Shown: positions 37,748 through 46,530 of the stretch, in pieces
How the letters are laid out: each line of letters starts with the position of its first letter
Numbering within the stretch: the first letter of the stretch is position 1
Assembly: GCF_018139645.1 (NCBI RefSeq)
Contig: NZ_JAGSPM010000009.1
Span: forward strand, 1 to 64,000
Direction of reading: 5' to 3'
DNA: 64,000 nucleotides
Origin: Affinundibacterium baiyunense
Lineage (GTDB): Bacteria; Pseudomonadota; Gammaproteobacteria; Burkholderiales; Burkholderiaceae_D
Made by a program: the position numbers and the translations under genes
Notes under the pieces: generated by a model
The model's database searches: none
Told to the model about the DNA's origin: nothing
Seen by the model: only the letters and a program-made list of their open reading frames with translations

Positions 37748-38203
37748 TTACAAACGTATATTCGCGGCGAGAAAAGTGAACACTTGCGTTGTGACTACCA
37801 CAGCCGTTAAGCGGAATCGCAACTCCACAAACCAAGCAGGCATCGCAAAGCGTTGATACATGCGTTTATCGTAGTGATAGGAATAAATGAACGCGCCCAT
37901 CTGAATCAAGAATCCAATCACCGTAATTTGCGACAATGCAAACCAAGCGATAATCACTGGCAACACACCAGAAAGCAAATCACGCTTGGCTTCTTGCGCA
38001 CTACGCTCTTTACCGATCAAAGCCAGACCCCAGTGCAAGCCACCTAAAAATCCCAAAATCGCAATACCGTAAACTAACTGGGCTTCGACGAAGAATTGCA
38101 TCCATTCAGGATGAACAATCCAACATAACAAAGTGAGTAAAACGAAAGGAACGAGGCCAACTAAACCAAGGCGGGTAGCGAACTGTTTATCAAGAGTTTC
38201 CAT
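37748..38203 (-). CDS. DUF3429 membrane protein
   Basis: The protein (151 residues from the ATG at 38203) has four or more hydrophobic helices and the DUF3429 signature AILGFLGGLHWGLAL, followed by SGVLPVIIAWFAL. Its function is not known. It ends 14 bases before the start of the M61 peptidase and is probably co-transcribed. Confidence 0.82.
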   Translation of the reverse strand: METLDKQFATRLGLVGLVPFVLLTLLCWIVHPEWMQFFVEAQLVYGIAILGFLGGLHWGLALIGKERSAQEAKRDLLSGVLPVIIAWFALSQITVIGFLIQMGAFIYSYHYDKRMYQRFAMPAWFVELRFRLTAVVVTTQVFTFLAANIRL

Positions 38204-38306
38204 ATCAAGCAATTTGGATCGTGCAGTGCGATCATTGAAATAAAGGCGCTATTTTAGGCGAAATATGCACGGACTGCGATCAATGATAGAGAACCAAAGA
38301 CAAGTT

Positions 38307-38918
38307 CTAAAGATAAACTGATAAATCTTCTGGGCGATCAATATCTTGCAGAATGCCAACATCGTTAACCTCGATCTCGGTGACATACTCAGTTTGCAAT
38401 AATTGGCGAGCACCACGATCACCGCGCAAATTCATCAAATGCGGTAGATATTTTCTTGAAAATCCAACCGGATTACCGCGCTGCCCACGACAAACTGGCA
38501 CCACTAGATCTGCACCCAGTGCAAGTGCATCACGAATCGCGATCAAGGTCTGAATTGCCACAAATGGCATATCGGCCAAGGCAATTACAAAGGCATTAGC
38601 ATCAGCAGGAAGATGTTCGACACCAGTACGAAGCGAATGTGCCATGCCTAAGGCGGCATCATGACAAATATAGGTTGGAAAGTTAATGGCATGCAGAGAT
38701 GCCTGAATTTGTGACGCCAAGTTTGAAGTAGCTGGATCAGCTAACACTGCCCAACTTTGCGGCAACGCTTGTTGCAAATGCTGCGCACTCGCACTCACAA
38801 CATTGACACCAGAGGGCAGCACTTGCAATAACTTGTGCTGCGCTCCGCTTGGATCAAAACGTTTCCCTTGCCCTGCCGATAATAAAATGCCACAACAGAG
38901 AAAACGCTGATCCTTCAT
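38307..38918 (-). CDS. MobA/MocA-like nucleotidyltransferase
   Basis: The 203-residue protein has the NTP-transferase start GILLSAGQGKRFDPSG and a metal-binding LADMPFVAI, plus GNPVGFSRKYLPHLMNLRGDRGARQLL, a block found in MocA/molybdenum cofactor cytidylyltransferases. It probably transfers a CMP or GMP group to molybdopterin. The start lies three bases after the dsbC stop, so translation is likely coupled. A molybdopterin oxidoreductase lies at the window's right end. Confidence 0.85.
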   Translation of the reverse strand: MKDQRFLCCGILLSAGQGKRFDPSGAQHKLLQVLPSGVNVVSASAQHLQQALPQSWAVLADPATSNLASQIQASLHAINFPTYICHDAALGMAHSLRTGVEHLPADANAFVIALADMPFVAIQTLIAIRDALALGADLVVPVCRGQRGNPVGFSRKYLPHLMNLRGDRGARQLLQTEYVTEIEVNDVGILQDIDRPEDLSVYL

Positions 38919-38921
38919 GGT

Positions 38922-39671
38922 TTATTTCGCCGCGAGCGAAGGCGTTTTTAAACTAGCGAACTTTTCTTCCAATGCCTTCACATCAACCATGCCCGGCAAA
39001 CGCGAGCCGTCGGTAAAAATCACCGTTGGCGTGCCAGTGACACGATACCTTTTACCAAGCGCTAGCACTTGATCATGCGGCGTTTTGCAACTGGCGGCAG
39101 CGGTCGGTGCTACTTTGCCATTCATCATCCATTCATCCCAAGCTTTACTACGATCCGCAGAACACCAGATGTCGCGTGATTTGGTTACAGAATCGTCGGA
39201 CAAAATATTGTACATAAAAGTGTAGATCGTAATATTGTCGACACCTTGCAAAGTCTTTCTAAACTTTTTGCAGTAGCCGCAATTAGGATCTTCAAAAATC
39301 GCAATCACACGTTTGCCATCACCTTTCACATACTTGACTGCGGCATCCAGAGGTAACTCAGAAAAATTCACGCGATTCAACTCATCGGTACGTTGCTTGG
39401 TGAAATTAGTCGTCCCTTTAGCGTCGATAATGCTACCAACAAAAATGTATTTTGCTTTGTCATCGGTGTAGACAATTTCATTTCCCATCCGTACTTCATA
39501 TAAACCACCATAAGGCGTCTTGGTCACGGAATCAATTTTGACACCACTACTGATATTCGACGAAATCACCTTCTTAATATTGGCTTCAATTTGCGCCGGC
39601 GTCTGTGCCCAAACGCTGCTGCCGACCATCGTGATAGCGGCAACTGCAAAGCTGATTAGTTTCTTTTTCAT
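38922..39671 (-). CDS. dsbC: DsbC-type periplasmic disulfide isomerase
   Basis: The 249-residue protein has a signal peptide (KKKLISFAVAAITMVGSSVWAQ), an N-terminal dimerisation domain and a thioredoxin-fold domain with active site CGYC (EDPNCGYCKKF) and the cis-proline TGTPTVIFTDG. It reshuffles wrong disulfide bonds in exported proteins. A perfect 14-bp duplication (39677-39704) sits in its leader. The upstream gene encodes a Ubi-type hydroxylase. Confidence 0.95.
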   Translation of the reverse strand: MKKKLISFAVAAITMVGSSVWAQTPAQIEANIKKVISSNISSGVKIDSVTKTPYGGLYEVRMGNEIVYTDDKAKYIFVGSIIDAKGTTNFTKQRTDELNRVNFSELPLDAAVKYVKGDGKRVIAIFEDPNCGYCKKFRKTLQGVDNITIYTFMYNILSDDSVTKSRDIWCSADRSKAWDEWMMNGKVAPTAAASCKTPHDQVLALGKRYRVTGTPTVIFTDGSRLPGMVDVKALEEKFASLKTPSLAAK

Positions 39672-39676
39672 ATTGG

Positions 39677-39704
39677 TCTTTCTTAAAATATCTTTCTTAA
39701 AATA
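39677..39704 (-). repeat. Perfect 14-bp direct duplication in the dsbC leader
   Basis: TCTTTCTTAAAATA occurs twice in a row. In the minus-strand sense each unit is TATTTTAAGAAAGA, so both the -10-like TATTTT and the weak ribosome site AAGAAAG upstream of the dsbC start are doubled. Confidence 0.85.
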
Positions 39705-39823
39705 GCATGCTCGTTTTCAATTCTGATCGTCGCTTTATTGTACCTTGCAGTACGATGCTGCATTGAGCCGATCACACGAAATCCGCAGCTAGAGCGGCGC
39801 ACGTCCCCCGTTCAACTTTATTT

Positions 39824-41023
39824 TTACTTCCCCATCGCATGGGAAATCAGTTTTCGTTTTAGGACTGGTAATTGATTCAGTAAGTTCATTCCTAAGTTAC
39901 GCATCAGACGAACGGCAGGAAATTCACTACCAAAGAGATGTGCCAAACCATCTGTTGTGAATTGCATCAGCGCCACTTCCTCGCGACGGGCTCGACGATA
40001 TCGCGCCAAAATTCGCGCATCACCACAATCACGATGCGCTTCGCGTTCACGCAAAATACGCAGTAGTGCTTGTACATCGCCAAACCCCAGATTCATACCA
40101 TGTCCAGCTAAAGGATGTACCGCATGCGCCGCATCGCCAATTAAGGCAATACGTTGTGCGACCATGCTATGTGGACGAATCAAACGTAGTGGAAAAGCCT
40201 TCACTACTTCGGGTTGTAACGGAGTTAAGTTACCCAACTCTGGTGCTGCATACACCGCCAAGCGATCCGCCAATGCAGACAATGGCTCACGCATTAAGTC
40301 TGCCGCCAATAAATCAGGAGCCGACCACACCAATGACACTTGCTTGCCGGGCAAAGGTAGTAAAGCAATAATTCCCTGCCCTTCCACAAACCATTGACGC
40401 GCGACACCGTGGTGCGGCTTTTCACAAGCAAAGTTTGTTACCACGCCTTGCTGCCCATAAGAACGATAATCCAAACCAATATCAGCTTGCCCACGAACCC
40501 AAGATTGCGCGCCATCCGCACCAATAATCAATTGCGATTCAATCACACGTGCATCGGTCAAACGGATACTTGCCGAGTCACTGCCAACATGCAACGCCTC
40601 TGCTCGCCCGTCCACGAATTGAATATTCGGCGCAAAACGTAAGGCGCTATCTAAGGCTTGATTCAGATTTTTATCTTCAACTATCCATGCCAGTTCATTA
40701 ATATAAGCACCGTAAGCATCAAAGTCGAGCTTGCCACTACCAGACTCAGCCGCATCATGCACTTGCATCGCACTCACTGGTGCCAACCGAGACGCATCAA
40801 GCGCACCCCATACCTTCAAAGAATCCAATAAATCGTGTGCCACATGGTTCAAGGCAAACACACGCACGTCCCAATCAGGTGTCGTCTCTACCAACTTATT
40901 GGTCGCGCCGCTACGCAATAAAACCACCGACAAACCAGCCTGCGCCAATCCCAAAGCAGCCGCTTTACCAACCGCACCATCACCAACGATACATATTTCC
41001 GAACGAATCAATTGCTGGTTCAT
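39824..41023 (-). CDS. UbiH/UbiF-type FAD-dependent hydroxylase, second copy
   Basis: The 399-residue flavoprotein has GDGAVGKAAALGLAQ for FAD, IIGADGAQSWVR (the DG motif) and IGDAAHAVHPLAGHGMNLGFGDVQALL. It is the same superfamily as ubiH at 34595 but a distant paralogue. Beside dsbC it is typical of Burkholderiales and probably hydroxylates another ring position in ubiquinone synthesis. The assignment to UbiF, UbiI or UbiM cannot be settled by eye. Confidence 0.85.
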   Translation of the reverse strand: MNQQLIRSEICIVGDGAVGKAAALGLAQAGLSVVLLRSGATNKLVETTPDWDVRVFALNHVAHDLLDSLKVWGALDASRLAPVSAMQVHDAAESGSGKLDFDAYGAYINELAWIVEDKNLNQALDSALRFAPNIQFVDGRAEALHVGSDSASIRLTDARVIESQLIIGADGAQSWVRGQADIGLDYRSYGQQGVVTNFACEKPHHGVARQWFVEGQGIIALLPLPGKQVSLVWSAPDLLAADLMREPLSALADRLAVYAAPELGNLTPLQPEVVKAFPLRLIRPHSMVAQRIALIGDAAHAVHPLAGHGMNLGFGDVQALLRILREREAHRDCGDARILARYRRARREEVALMQFTTDGLAHLFGSEFPAVRLMRNLGMNLLNQLPVLKRKLISHAMGK

Positions 41024-41144
41024 ACCTCACCTTTACGGACAAGAAGACACCCAAAACCGCATTATACGTGAGCCAAAATAATCCATACGCCAGCCGCAAT
41101 CCCATCTGAGAAGAATCAAATTTCAAGGATAAAACAGAAATTAT

Positions 41145-41173
41145 TTGCTTTTTCCGGAATAGGTGTCTATAAT
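41145..41173 (+). promoter_or_regulatory. Sigma70 promoter of tRNA-Phe
   Basis: TTGCTT (41145-41150) and a perfect TATAAT (41168-41173) are separated by 17 bases and lie 10 bases before tRNA-Phe. Confidence 0.85.
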
Positions 41174-41183
41174 TCTTGGTCTT

Positions 41184-41259
41184 GGCCTGGTAGCTCAGTC
41201 GGTAGAGCAGAGGATTGAAAATCCTTGTGTCGGTGGTTCGATTCCGCCCCGGGCCACCA
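41184..41259 (+). tRNA. tRNA-Phe (GAA anticodon)
   Basis: The 76-nt cloverleaf begins GGCCTGGTAGCTCAGTCGG and ends GGGCCACCA. The anticodon stem GAGGA/TCCTT encloses TTGAAAA, giving GAA (Phe). Its 3' end and terminator are partly repeated at 43457-43543, so it marks the left edge of an island. Confidence 0.97.
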
Positions 41260-41267
41260 AGAATAAT

Positions 41268-41297
41268 GCGGCTCACAGCGATGTGGGCCGTTTTGTT
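41268..41297 (+). terminator. tRNA-Phe terminator
   Basis: CGGCTCACA-GCGA-TGTGGGCCG, with one G:U pair, is followed by TTTTGTTTT. It follows the tRNA by nine bases. A sister copy with a perfect stem is at 43515-43543. Confidence 0.85.
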
Positions 41298-41447
41298 TTG
41301 TTCGGCAATTTCTTGCTTGCTCCACAATTCCACCTGTTTGGCATCTTTCCACGTCACGACTATTTGGTTGGATTTACCTGATCTCCGCGTCTGTTCTTGA
41401 TGTAATGTATTGACGCACACTCAAATTTGACCAGCCGGGGATGCGCG

Positions 41448-42782
41448 TCAGCACTGATTGATAAGAATGGCCGCCTGTTTTTGTAGTCCCTCAATTATCG
41501 ACTCGGCAAGAGATAATGGAAAGTTTGCGGGCAATCTTCCATACACAGACTCAACAACTTTTGGGACCTGCGCAAGTACCTCTTCGATAATCTCTTCAGC
41601 GGTGATTGCACCTAGTCCCACCTGTTTTGCCACACTAGACCAATGTCGACGCTGGATAGGTTGAAGATGATAGTAGTTAGCGCTTCCTCGGACTGCCATA
41701 GCGAGTTTAGCGTCCTGTGGCGAAATCATATTAGGTCCTGTACCAATAACTGGGTGTGCAGATAACACGTCATAGATTGGCGTTGCCTGATATCGAGCAT
41801 TCGGCTGTAAGAAAATACTGAATTTTTTTGCGTGCCCATCGATTGCCGCGAGCAACCAAAAGATGACTTGGGTTTTAAAGAAATTTTGTCTGTCTTTTAC
41901 CGCGCTTTCGGAGCCCAACAACAGCCGCATAATCGCTTCAATTCCTGGTCCGCCATCTCTCTGATATTTATTGAGCGGTGAACATCCCAAGGCTTGACAC
42001 ATGTCTTCTTGCGGCAGACGAACAATCCAACTTCTGTCATCGGAATACTTCCGATCGAATCTTTCTACAGAAAGCACTTTTTGTTCTTCAAACTGCAGAA
42101 TTTCTGTCTTAGCAATCGGCAGATTAAACCCTTCAAGAATGATAGAACACAGCCATTCATTTTCTATCGATGTACTCATATCCGCGCGCATACTTCCAAC
42201 CAATCCGAGCGGCAATTTCAATATATGTGTGGTTGGAGTACTTCCAATTGGTAGGTACCAACCTCCCTGATGGTATAGGAGAGCATTTTTTTCCTGCGCA
42301 CCAGCGATGGAAATTCGGAAATCTTGATTATCATCGTGGTGTCCAAACGCATTTGGGTTAGTAGTATCACGCAATAATTTGGCGATCGCCTGTTCGTCTA
42401 ATGGACGTTTGCGGATAGAAAACAAGTCTTCGGGCTGCACATCTACAGGGAGTATTTGGGCGGCGCCCACGCAGTCTCTACCGATTGCCTCAAGTAGTTG
42501 AAACGGAGATGTGCCGCCTGTATTGTGGCGCATGGCAAGCCGACGTCGAATGATATCGCTGCCTGGTAATAAATTATCGAAATAGTTTATGACTACCTGA
42601 CCGGAATAGGCATCATTACTTGCCGTAAATGGCATCGACAATGACAATGGACGTCCGCCCTCGTCCTCTAACCACTCATTAAAGTAAGTGAAAGTAGAAG
42701 AATTTGCCTTGTTTCTCCATTGACCAACGGGAGTGCCGTTGAACCAAACATTAAGCGTATTTTGCTTTGATCTACGTGCCAT
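41448..42782 (-). CDS. hipA: HipA-type serine/threonine kinase toxin
   Basis: The 444-residue protein shows the HipA N-terminal coupling domain (VWFNGTPVGQWR), the loop RISIAGAQEK whose Ser158 matches the auto-phosphorylated Ser150 of E. coli HipA, and the catalytic AAIDGHAKKFSIFL with Asp315, then the metal-binding YDVLSAHP. HipA phosphorylates glutamyl-tRNA synthetase and halts growth. The length is close to the E. coli protein (440), so it looks intact. hipB ends three bases before its start on the same strand. It is the first gene inside the island from tRNA-Phe. Confidence 0.95.
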   Translation of the reverse strand: MARRSKQNTLNVWFNGTPVGQWRNKANSSTFTYFNEWLEDEGGRPLSLSMPFTASNDAYSGQVVINYFDNLLPGSDIIRRRLAMRHNTGGTSPFQLLEAIGRDCVGAAQILPVDVQPEDLFSIRKRPLDEQAIAKLLRDTTNPNAFGHHDDNQDFRISIAGAQEKNALLYHQGGWYLPIGSTPTTHILKLPLGLVGSMRADMSTSIENEWLCSIILEGFNLPIAKTEILQFEEQKVLSVERFDRKYSDDRSWIVRLPQEDMCQALGCSPLNKYQRDGGPGIEAIMRLLLGSESAVKDRQNFFKTQVIFWLLAAIDGHAKKFSIFLQPNARYQATPIYDVLSAHPVIGTGPNMISPQDAKLAMAVRGSANYYHLQPIQRRHWSSVAKQVGLGAITAEEIIEEVLAQVPKVVESVYGRLPANFPLSLAESIIEGLQKQAAILINQC

Positions 42783-42785
42783 GCA

Positions 42786-43235
42786 TCACCATTTCGTCGT
42801 GTCTGAACGCTTACTTAGTTTTGCAGGTGAGACCAAGGTTCGTTTTTTGTTTACGCTAGTTTCTTCTTTGCTCGATAAAGTATTTGACTGCTTTTCTCTG
42901 GAGACTAGTTTTTTAGTACCTTGTTCTGCTTTGAAGTTCTGAGTTTTTTTAACTTTATTCGGAGTGACCAGATTTTTCGATGAAATGCTAGCGATCTCTG
43001 CCGCTGTTGATTGGACATCTGTCTGGCTCGTAAAATTAATATCGATATTCAATAGCCTAAGTATTGTGTAAAGTCGTTCAACGCTTGTGCTGGATAAGTT
43101 TGATTCAATTTGTGCATATGCTTGCTGAGACACCCCTAGTCGCTCAGCCATCGCCGCTTGCGTCAAGCCGGATTTTCGCCTAAAGCCTTGAACAAGTGGT
43201 TTTAGTTGATTGAGTGTTTGGATTCGATATTCCAT
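42786..43235 (-). CDS. hipB: HipB-type antitoxin with a long basic tail
   Basis: The 149-residue protein has an N-terminal XRE-type helix-turn-helix (FRRKSGLTQAAMAERLGVSQ, residues about 18-37) and then a low-complexity, Lys/Ser/Thr-rich tail from about residue 75 to the end. The usual HipB has about 90 residues and no such tail. It would neutralise HipA and repress the operon at the palindromes at 43279-43337. The start has TAGGAGCGC just upstream. The tail may be an added, disordered docking segment. Confidence 0.88.
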   Translation of the reverse strand: MEYRIQTLNQLKPLVQGFRRKSGLTQAAMAERLGVSQQAYAQIESNLSSTSVERLYTILRLLNIDINFTSQTDVQSTAAEIASISSKNLVTPNKVKKTQNFKAEQGTKKLVSREKQSNTLSSKEETSVNKKRTLVSPAKLSKRSDTTKW

Positions 43236-43278
43236 GCGCTCCTACTCCTGACAATTTAAATCGCCTACAAGTTTAGCA

Positions 43279-43337
43279 TTGTATTTCAACAATACAACAT
43301 AAAAATTGTATTTACAAATTACAATTTATACATTGTA
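43279..43337. promoter_or_regulatory. Palindromic operators upstream of hipBA
   Basis: TTGTATT-TCAAC-AATACAA (43279-43297) is a perfect inverted repeat. ATTGTA..TACAAT ends frame a second 21-bp dyad (43305-43325). TACATTGTA (43329-43337) is a third half-site. Repeated TTGTA/TACAA boxes in the hipBA promoter fit binding sites for HipB; the assignment is inferred. Confidence 0.7.
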
Positions 43338-43456
43338 ACGAGGAGTTGAAACATAAACATTGTTAAACGAAATTATCTTCGCCAAAAAGCGGAACTTATA
43401 AAGTGCATATTTCGGAGAAAAAATAAATCTAACTCATTGTTTTAAATGATTTAATC

Positions 43457-43543
43457 GAGGATTAAAAAATCCCTATCTCACCAACTTGATTCCCCCCGGG
43501 CCACCAAAATAATGCGGCTCACAGAAATGTGAGCCGTTTTCAT
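43457..43543 (+). pseudogene. Degenerate tRNA-Phe 3' half and terminator (island att-like repeat)
   Basis: From GAGGATTAAAAAATCCC onward this copy aligns with tRNA-Phe from the anticodon arm to CCA. Its T arm is decayed (CCAACTTGATTCC) and one base is missing in CCCCCCGGG. The exact part (GGGCCACCA) and the terminator CGGCTCACA-GAAA-TGTGAGCCGTTTT follow, with only small changes. It cannot be a working tRNA. It marks an integration scar beside tRNA-Phe. Confidence 0.85.
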
Positions 43544-43738
43544 TTATCTAGGATTTTTCCACTCTTCACTAGCTTTTATCGTCGATCTACTCCAAAACTT
43601 CCTATTGCTCCTAGATTGAGAATCAATTAGTTTCTTTCAGTGCAACAATTCAACAATTCCAAAACATTCGGAGATTCGGCAATATGTAAAGTACCCATCG
43701 AAAATCAAGTTAAGTTGCTTCATTGAGAATTGAATGCA

Positions 43739-45262
43739 TTAATCCAACAAATCCCCACCACCATCACGCAAATCTGCGAACTTCTTCGCCATGGTCGGAT
43801 TCCCTTTGGTCAGACGTTTAATCGTCACATCCTGCGCCTTATCGTTCGCCAAACGCAAATTGCGATCAGTGCCTAACAAAGCGTCTTTGGTCTTTTGCAG
43901 ATGATCAATGGACTTGTCGATTTCCTCGATGGCTTTTTGAAACTTGGCGGAAGCCAGCTCATAATTTCTACCGAACGCAGCCTTAAAGTTATCGAGTTCG
44001 CTCTCAAAATTGGTGATATCGATATTCTGCGATTTCACGAGCGCTAGCTCGTTCTTGTACTGCATAGAATTCATCGCCGCATTGCGCAACAGCGTGATCA
44101 TGGGGATAAAGAACTGCGGGCGCACCACATACATTTTGGGATAGCGATGAAAGACATCGACGATGCCCGAATTGTAGAGTTCGTTTTCTGGTTCTAGCAT
44201 CGACACCAAGATCGCGTATTCGCATTGCTTTTCTTGACGATCTTTGTCGAGCTCTTTCAAGAAATCTTCATTCTTTTTCTTGGTCGCGGTCTCTTCGTTT
44301 TCGTTTTTCATCTCGAACATGATCGAGACAATCTCGGTACCCGATTCATCAAAATCGCGGAAGATGAAATCGCCCTTACTGCCACTGCGCGCGTCATTGT
44401 CTTTCTCGAAATGGGCACGCGGAAAGGCCAAGGAGCGGATTTTATTGAACTCGATCTCACAATGCTGTTCCAAAGTTTCGCCCACCATCTTGGTCGACAA
44501 CTTGGCCTTCATATCCTTCAAACGCTCAATCGCTTCATCGCGATCTTTCAACTGCGTTTCGTATTTTTCCTTAAGAGCACTCTCGGCCAAACTACGTTCC
44601 AGCTGCGAACGCTCTAAACCATTTTTCAATTCATCACGCTGTTTCTCAACCGTGGTGATCGCCTCTTTAATCGCCAATTGCTCGCTGATAGCCTTGGCAT
44701 CCAACTGCGCTTTCAAACTCTGAATCTGCGCTTCTTTTTCCGCCGCAACTCTCTGCATCTCGGTTTGCAATTTCGCCTCCAACAAAGCCGACGCTGCTTC
44801 GCGATCACGCTTGGCTTGTGCCAACTCATTCGCCAAGGCATCGCGCTCTTTTTGCACCTGACTCAAAGCCTCAGCCACCGCCAACTGCTTCTCAACACCC
44901 ACCGCATCGAGCTTAGATTTCAGCGCCACAATCTCAGCATCCTTACTCGCCGCCACGCGCTGCACCTCACTCGCACTCTTCGCCTCCGCCAACTGCACAG
45001 CCGTCTGCTTCTCTTGCGCAGCCAAGCTCAAACGTTCATGCAAAGCCTGCTCAAACTCCGCATCATGCACCTGCCGCACGATATCGGCATAACCAGTTTC
45101 ATCGATCTTGAAAGCTTTACTGCAATGGGGGCAATGATTTCGTTCATACGTCTTACCTAAAAATGGGGTGGCTGCACTATACATAAAGCGTGCGACATTC
45201 GCTCTCGTAATCGTGGCGTGATGGTCACAATCAGTGAGAACAAATTTAGTGCTTGTTCTCAA
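43739..45262 (-). CDS. DUF2130 coiled-coil nuclease-like protein
   Basis: The protein has up to 507 residues, with a CPHC knuckle (44-47), a long coiled coil (about 65-265) and a C-terminal domain with the PD-(D/E)XK pattern [14 protein letters not shown] (Asp298, Glu317, Lys319). This is DUF2130, a family of putative nucleases; the DNA target is not known. The TTG start at 45262 overlaps the upstream gene by 17 bases and has no clear ribosome site. The ATG at 45184 is an alternative that would lose an odd Cys/His-rich N-terminus. It belongs to the same run as the two following genes. Confidence 0.8.
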   Translation of the reverse strand: MRTSTKFVLTDCDHHATITRANVARFMYSAATPFLGKTYERNHCPHCSKAFKIDETGYADIVRQVHDAEFEQALHERLSLAAQEKQTAVQLAEAKSASEVQRVAASKDAEIVALKSKLDAVGVEKQLAVAEALSQVQKERDALANELAQAKRDREAASALLEAKLQTEMQRVAAEKEAQIQSLKAQLDAKAISEQLAIKEAITTVEKQRDELKNGLERSQLERSLAESALKEKYETQLKDRDEAIERLKDMKAKLSTKMVGETLEQHCEIEFNKIRSLAFPRAHFEKDNDARSGSKGDFIFRDFDESGTEIVSIMFEMKNENEETATKKKNEDFLKELDKDRQEKQCEYAILVSMLEPENELYNSGIVDVFHRYPKMYVVRPQFFIPMITLLRNAAMNSMQYKNELALVKSQNIDITNFESELDNFKAAFGRNYELASAKFQKAIEEIDKSIDHLQKTKDALLGTDRNLRLANDKAQDVTIKRLTKGNPTMAKKFADLRDGGGDLLD

Positions 45263-45968
45263 TTTCTACTAACCCAGCTAGCAGCCGTATTTTTTCGTGA
45301 AGTTCTGGCAGTCGCGCTTGACTGGCAGCATCACCGGGCAAATGCCCAGGTAAGGCTTGGACAAATGCTGGCGTTTGCAATAAGGCTCGTAAGCGATCAC
45401 GAAAGTATTCTCTCAGTTCTATTTTTGTTTGCGCGCATTCGGTGATAATCGTTTCGCGCCCATCAATAATGGCGAGTAAATCACCGAGGTCGTGGCTGAA
45501 TAAGTAGTCATCATTCCCACGCCCCGAAAAAGCTTCTAATTTGGTCGCCAGGAATAATGGCGCTGTGATACAACGTATCGCACATCCTGATGGCAAAACG
45601 ATCCTTTGCGCCATCTCCAATGCGTAGCCATACCAGCGATTAGAGAAGCCTAAAATTTCTTCTAGTGTCGGCATCAGATCAACGGTGATGCTTTGGATTT
45701 TCCAACGACAAATCGGTGCCTCAGCTTGCAAGTCTTGTATGAAACCACGTTCACGCAAACGCTTTTCAAGCTGATAGTAATCGCTATGCGCGATGACTTG
45801 CACGATCATATCCACGTCTTCAGTTGGACGAATCGCTGGCTGAGCAGGATCTGTGATCAGCAAACCCGCCACCGCACCACCAACAAAGACCACTTCATCT
45901 AGCAGCATGTCACCCAAGTGCTTGGCGACTAATTCGATCATCGCGATATTAGGATCATGTGGACTCAT
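45246..45968 (-). CDS. AbiEii/MenT-like nucleotidyltransferase
   Basis: The 240-residue protein has the polymerase-beta-type site: VGG at 29-31, acidic pair EDVD (Asp51, Asp53) and third acid Asp97 in ITVDLMP, then K143..R150 and the SHDLGDL block (Asp160, Asp163) of AbiEii/MenT toxins. Such toxins transfer nucleotides to tRNA or other RNA and act in abortive infection. It overlaps the upstream winged-helix gene by four bases (ATGA), a usual toxin-antitoxin layout. The substrate is inferred, not shown. Confidence 0.78.
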   Translation of the reverse strand: MSPHDPNIAMIELVAKHLGDMLLDEVVFVGGAVAGLLITDPAQPAIRPTEDVDMIVQVIAHSDYYQLEKRLRERGFIQDLQAEAPICRWKIQSITVDLMPTLEEILGFSNRWYGYALEMAQRIVLPSGCAIRCITAPLFLATKLEAFSGRGNDDYLFSHDLGDLLAIIDGRETIITECAQTKIELREYFRDRLRALLQTPAFVQALPGHLPGDAASQARLPELHEKIRLLAGLVEIENKH

Positions 45969-46510
45969 GCTTTGAGTCTTTCGTCTAGCATGCCAATTGC
46001 TAAAGCACGTTCCCTTGGGCTTCCACCACGTATGGCATCGAATAAAACGAGAAGTTCGTATAAGGCTGCGTTGCGCATCGCGGCTTGTGGCACGCTTGGG
46101 TACAGCGGATAAAAAGCAAAGCCACGCGCACTGCCTCCTTTATACGGCCACACAGGCAAGACACCACTTCCGGCAACGATCTTATCCGCTAAGGGTGCTG
46201 CCGCGTAACTGGTGGGCATCCCTCGCGATTCACTGCCGCGTGTCGCTGGGAATGCATAACGCGCGCCATGCTGTACAAACAAACGCAAAGCTTCTTTAAT
46301 CACGATTGCTTTGCCAGCTTCGTCCTTAAATAATAACTGCGCCGCCTCTGCACGTTTAACACCGGCGTGAATTTCCGATGCTGTCAAACATAGTTCGTCA
46401 GCTAAACTTGCATAAGTTGGTGCGGGCCCATTCTCCAAAGAGAGACGCAACAAGACGACCAAATCTTGGGGGCGCAAAATAATTTGAGGATTTGTTTTAA
46501 CAGCAGTCAT
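45965..46510 (-). CDS. Winged-helix protein paired with the nucleotidyltransferase
   Basis: The protein (181 residues from the ATG at 46510; ATG 46528 and GTG 46543 are further options) has an N-terminal MarR-like winged-helix domain (LSLENGPAPTYASLADELCLTASEIHAGVKRAEAAQLL) and a C-terminal part of unknown fold with PYKGGSARGFAFYPLYPSVPQAA. It looks like the antitoxin/repressor of the pair. Two palindromes CTATTC(G/A)CGAATAG lie just upstream. It overlaps the next gene by four bases. Confidence 0.72.
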   Translation of the reverse strand: MTAVKTNPQIILRPQDLVVLLRLSLENGPAPTYASLADELCLTASEIHAGVKRAEAAQLLFKDEAGKAIVIKEALRLFVQHGARYAFPATRGSESRGMPTSYAAAPLADKIVAGSGVLPVWPYKGGSARGFAFYPLYPSVPQAAMRNAALYELLVLFDAIRGGSPRERALAIGMLDERLKA

Positions 46511-46530
46511 TGTCTTAAATGCAAACATCC

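Larger units (their letters stand above)
43236..43738. other. Intergenic region holding the hipBA operators and a tRNA-Phe remnant
   Basis: This 500-base region has AT-rich operators near hipB (43279-43337), a degenerate copy of tRNA-Phe and its terminator (43457-43543) and then about 190 AT-rich bases with nothing recognisable. Confidence 0.6.
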
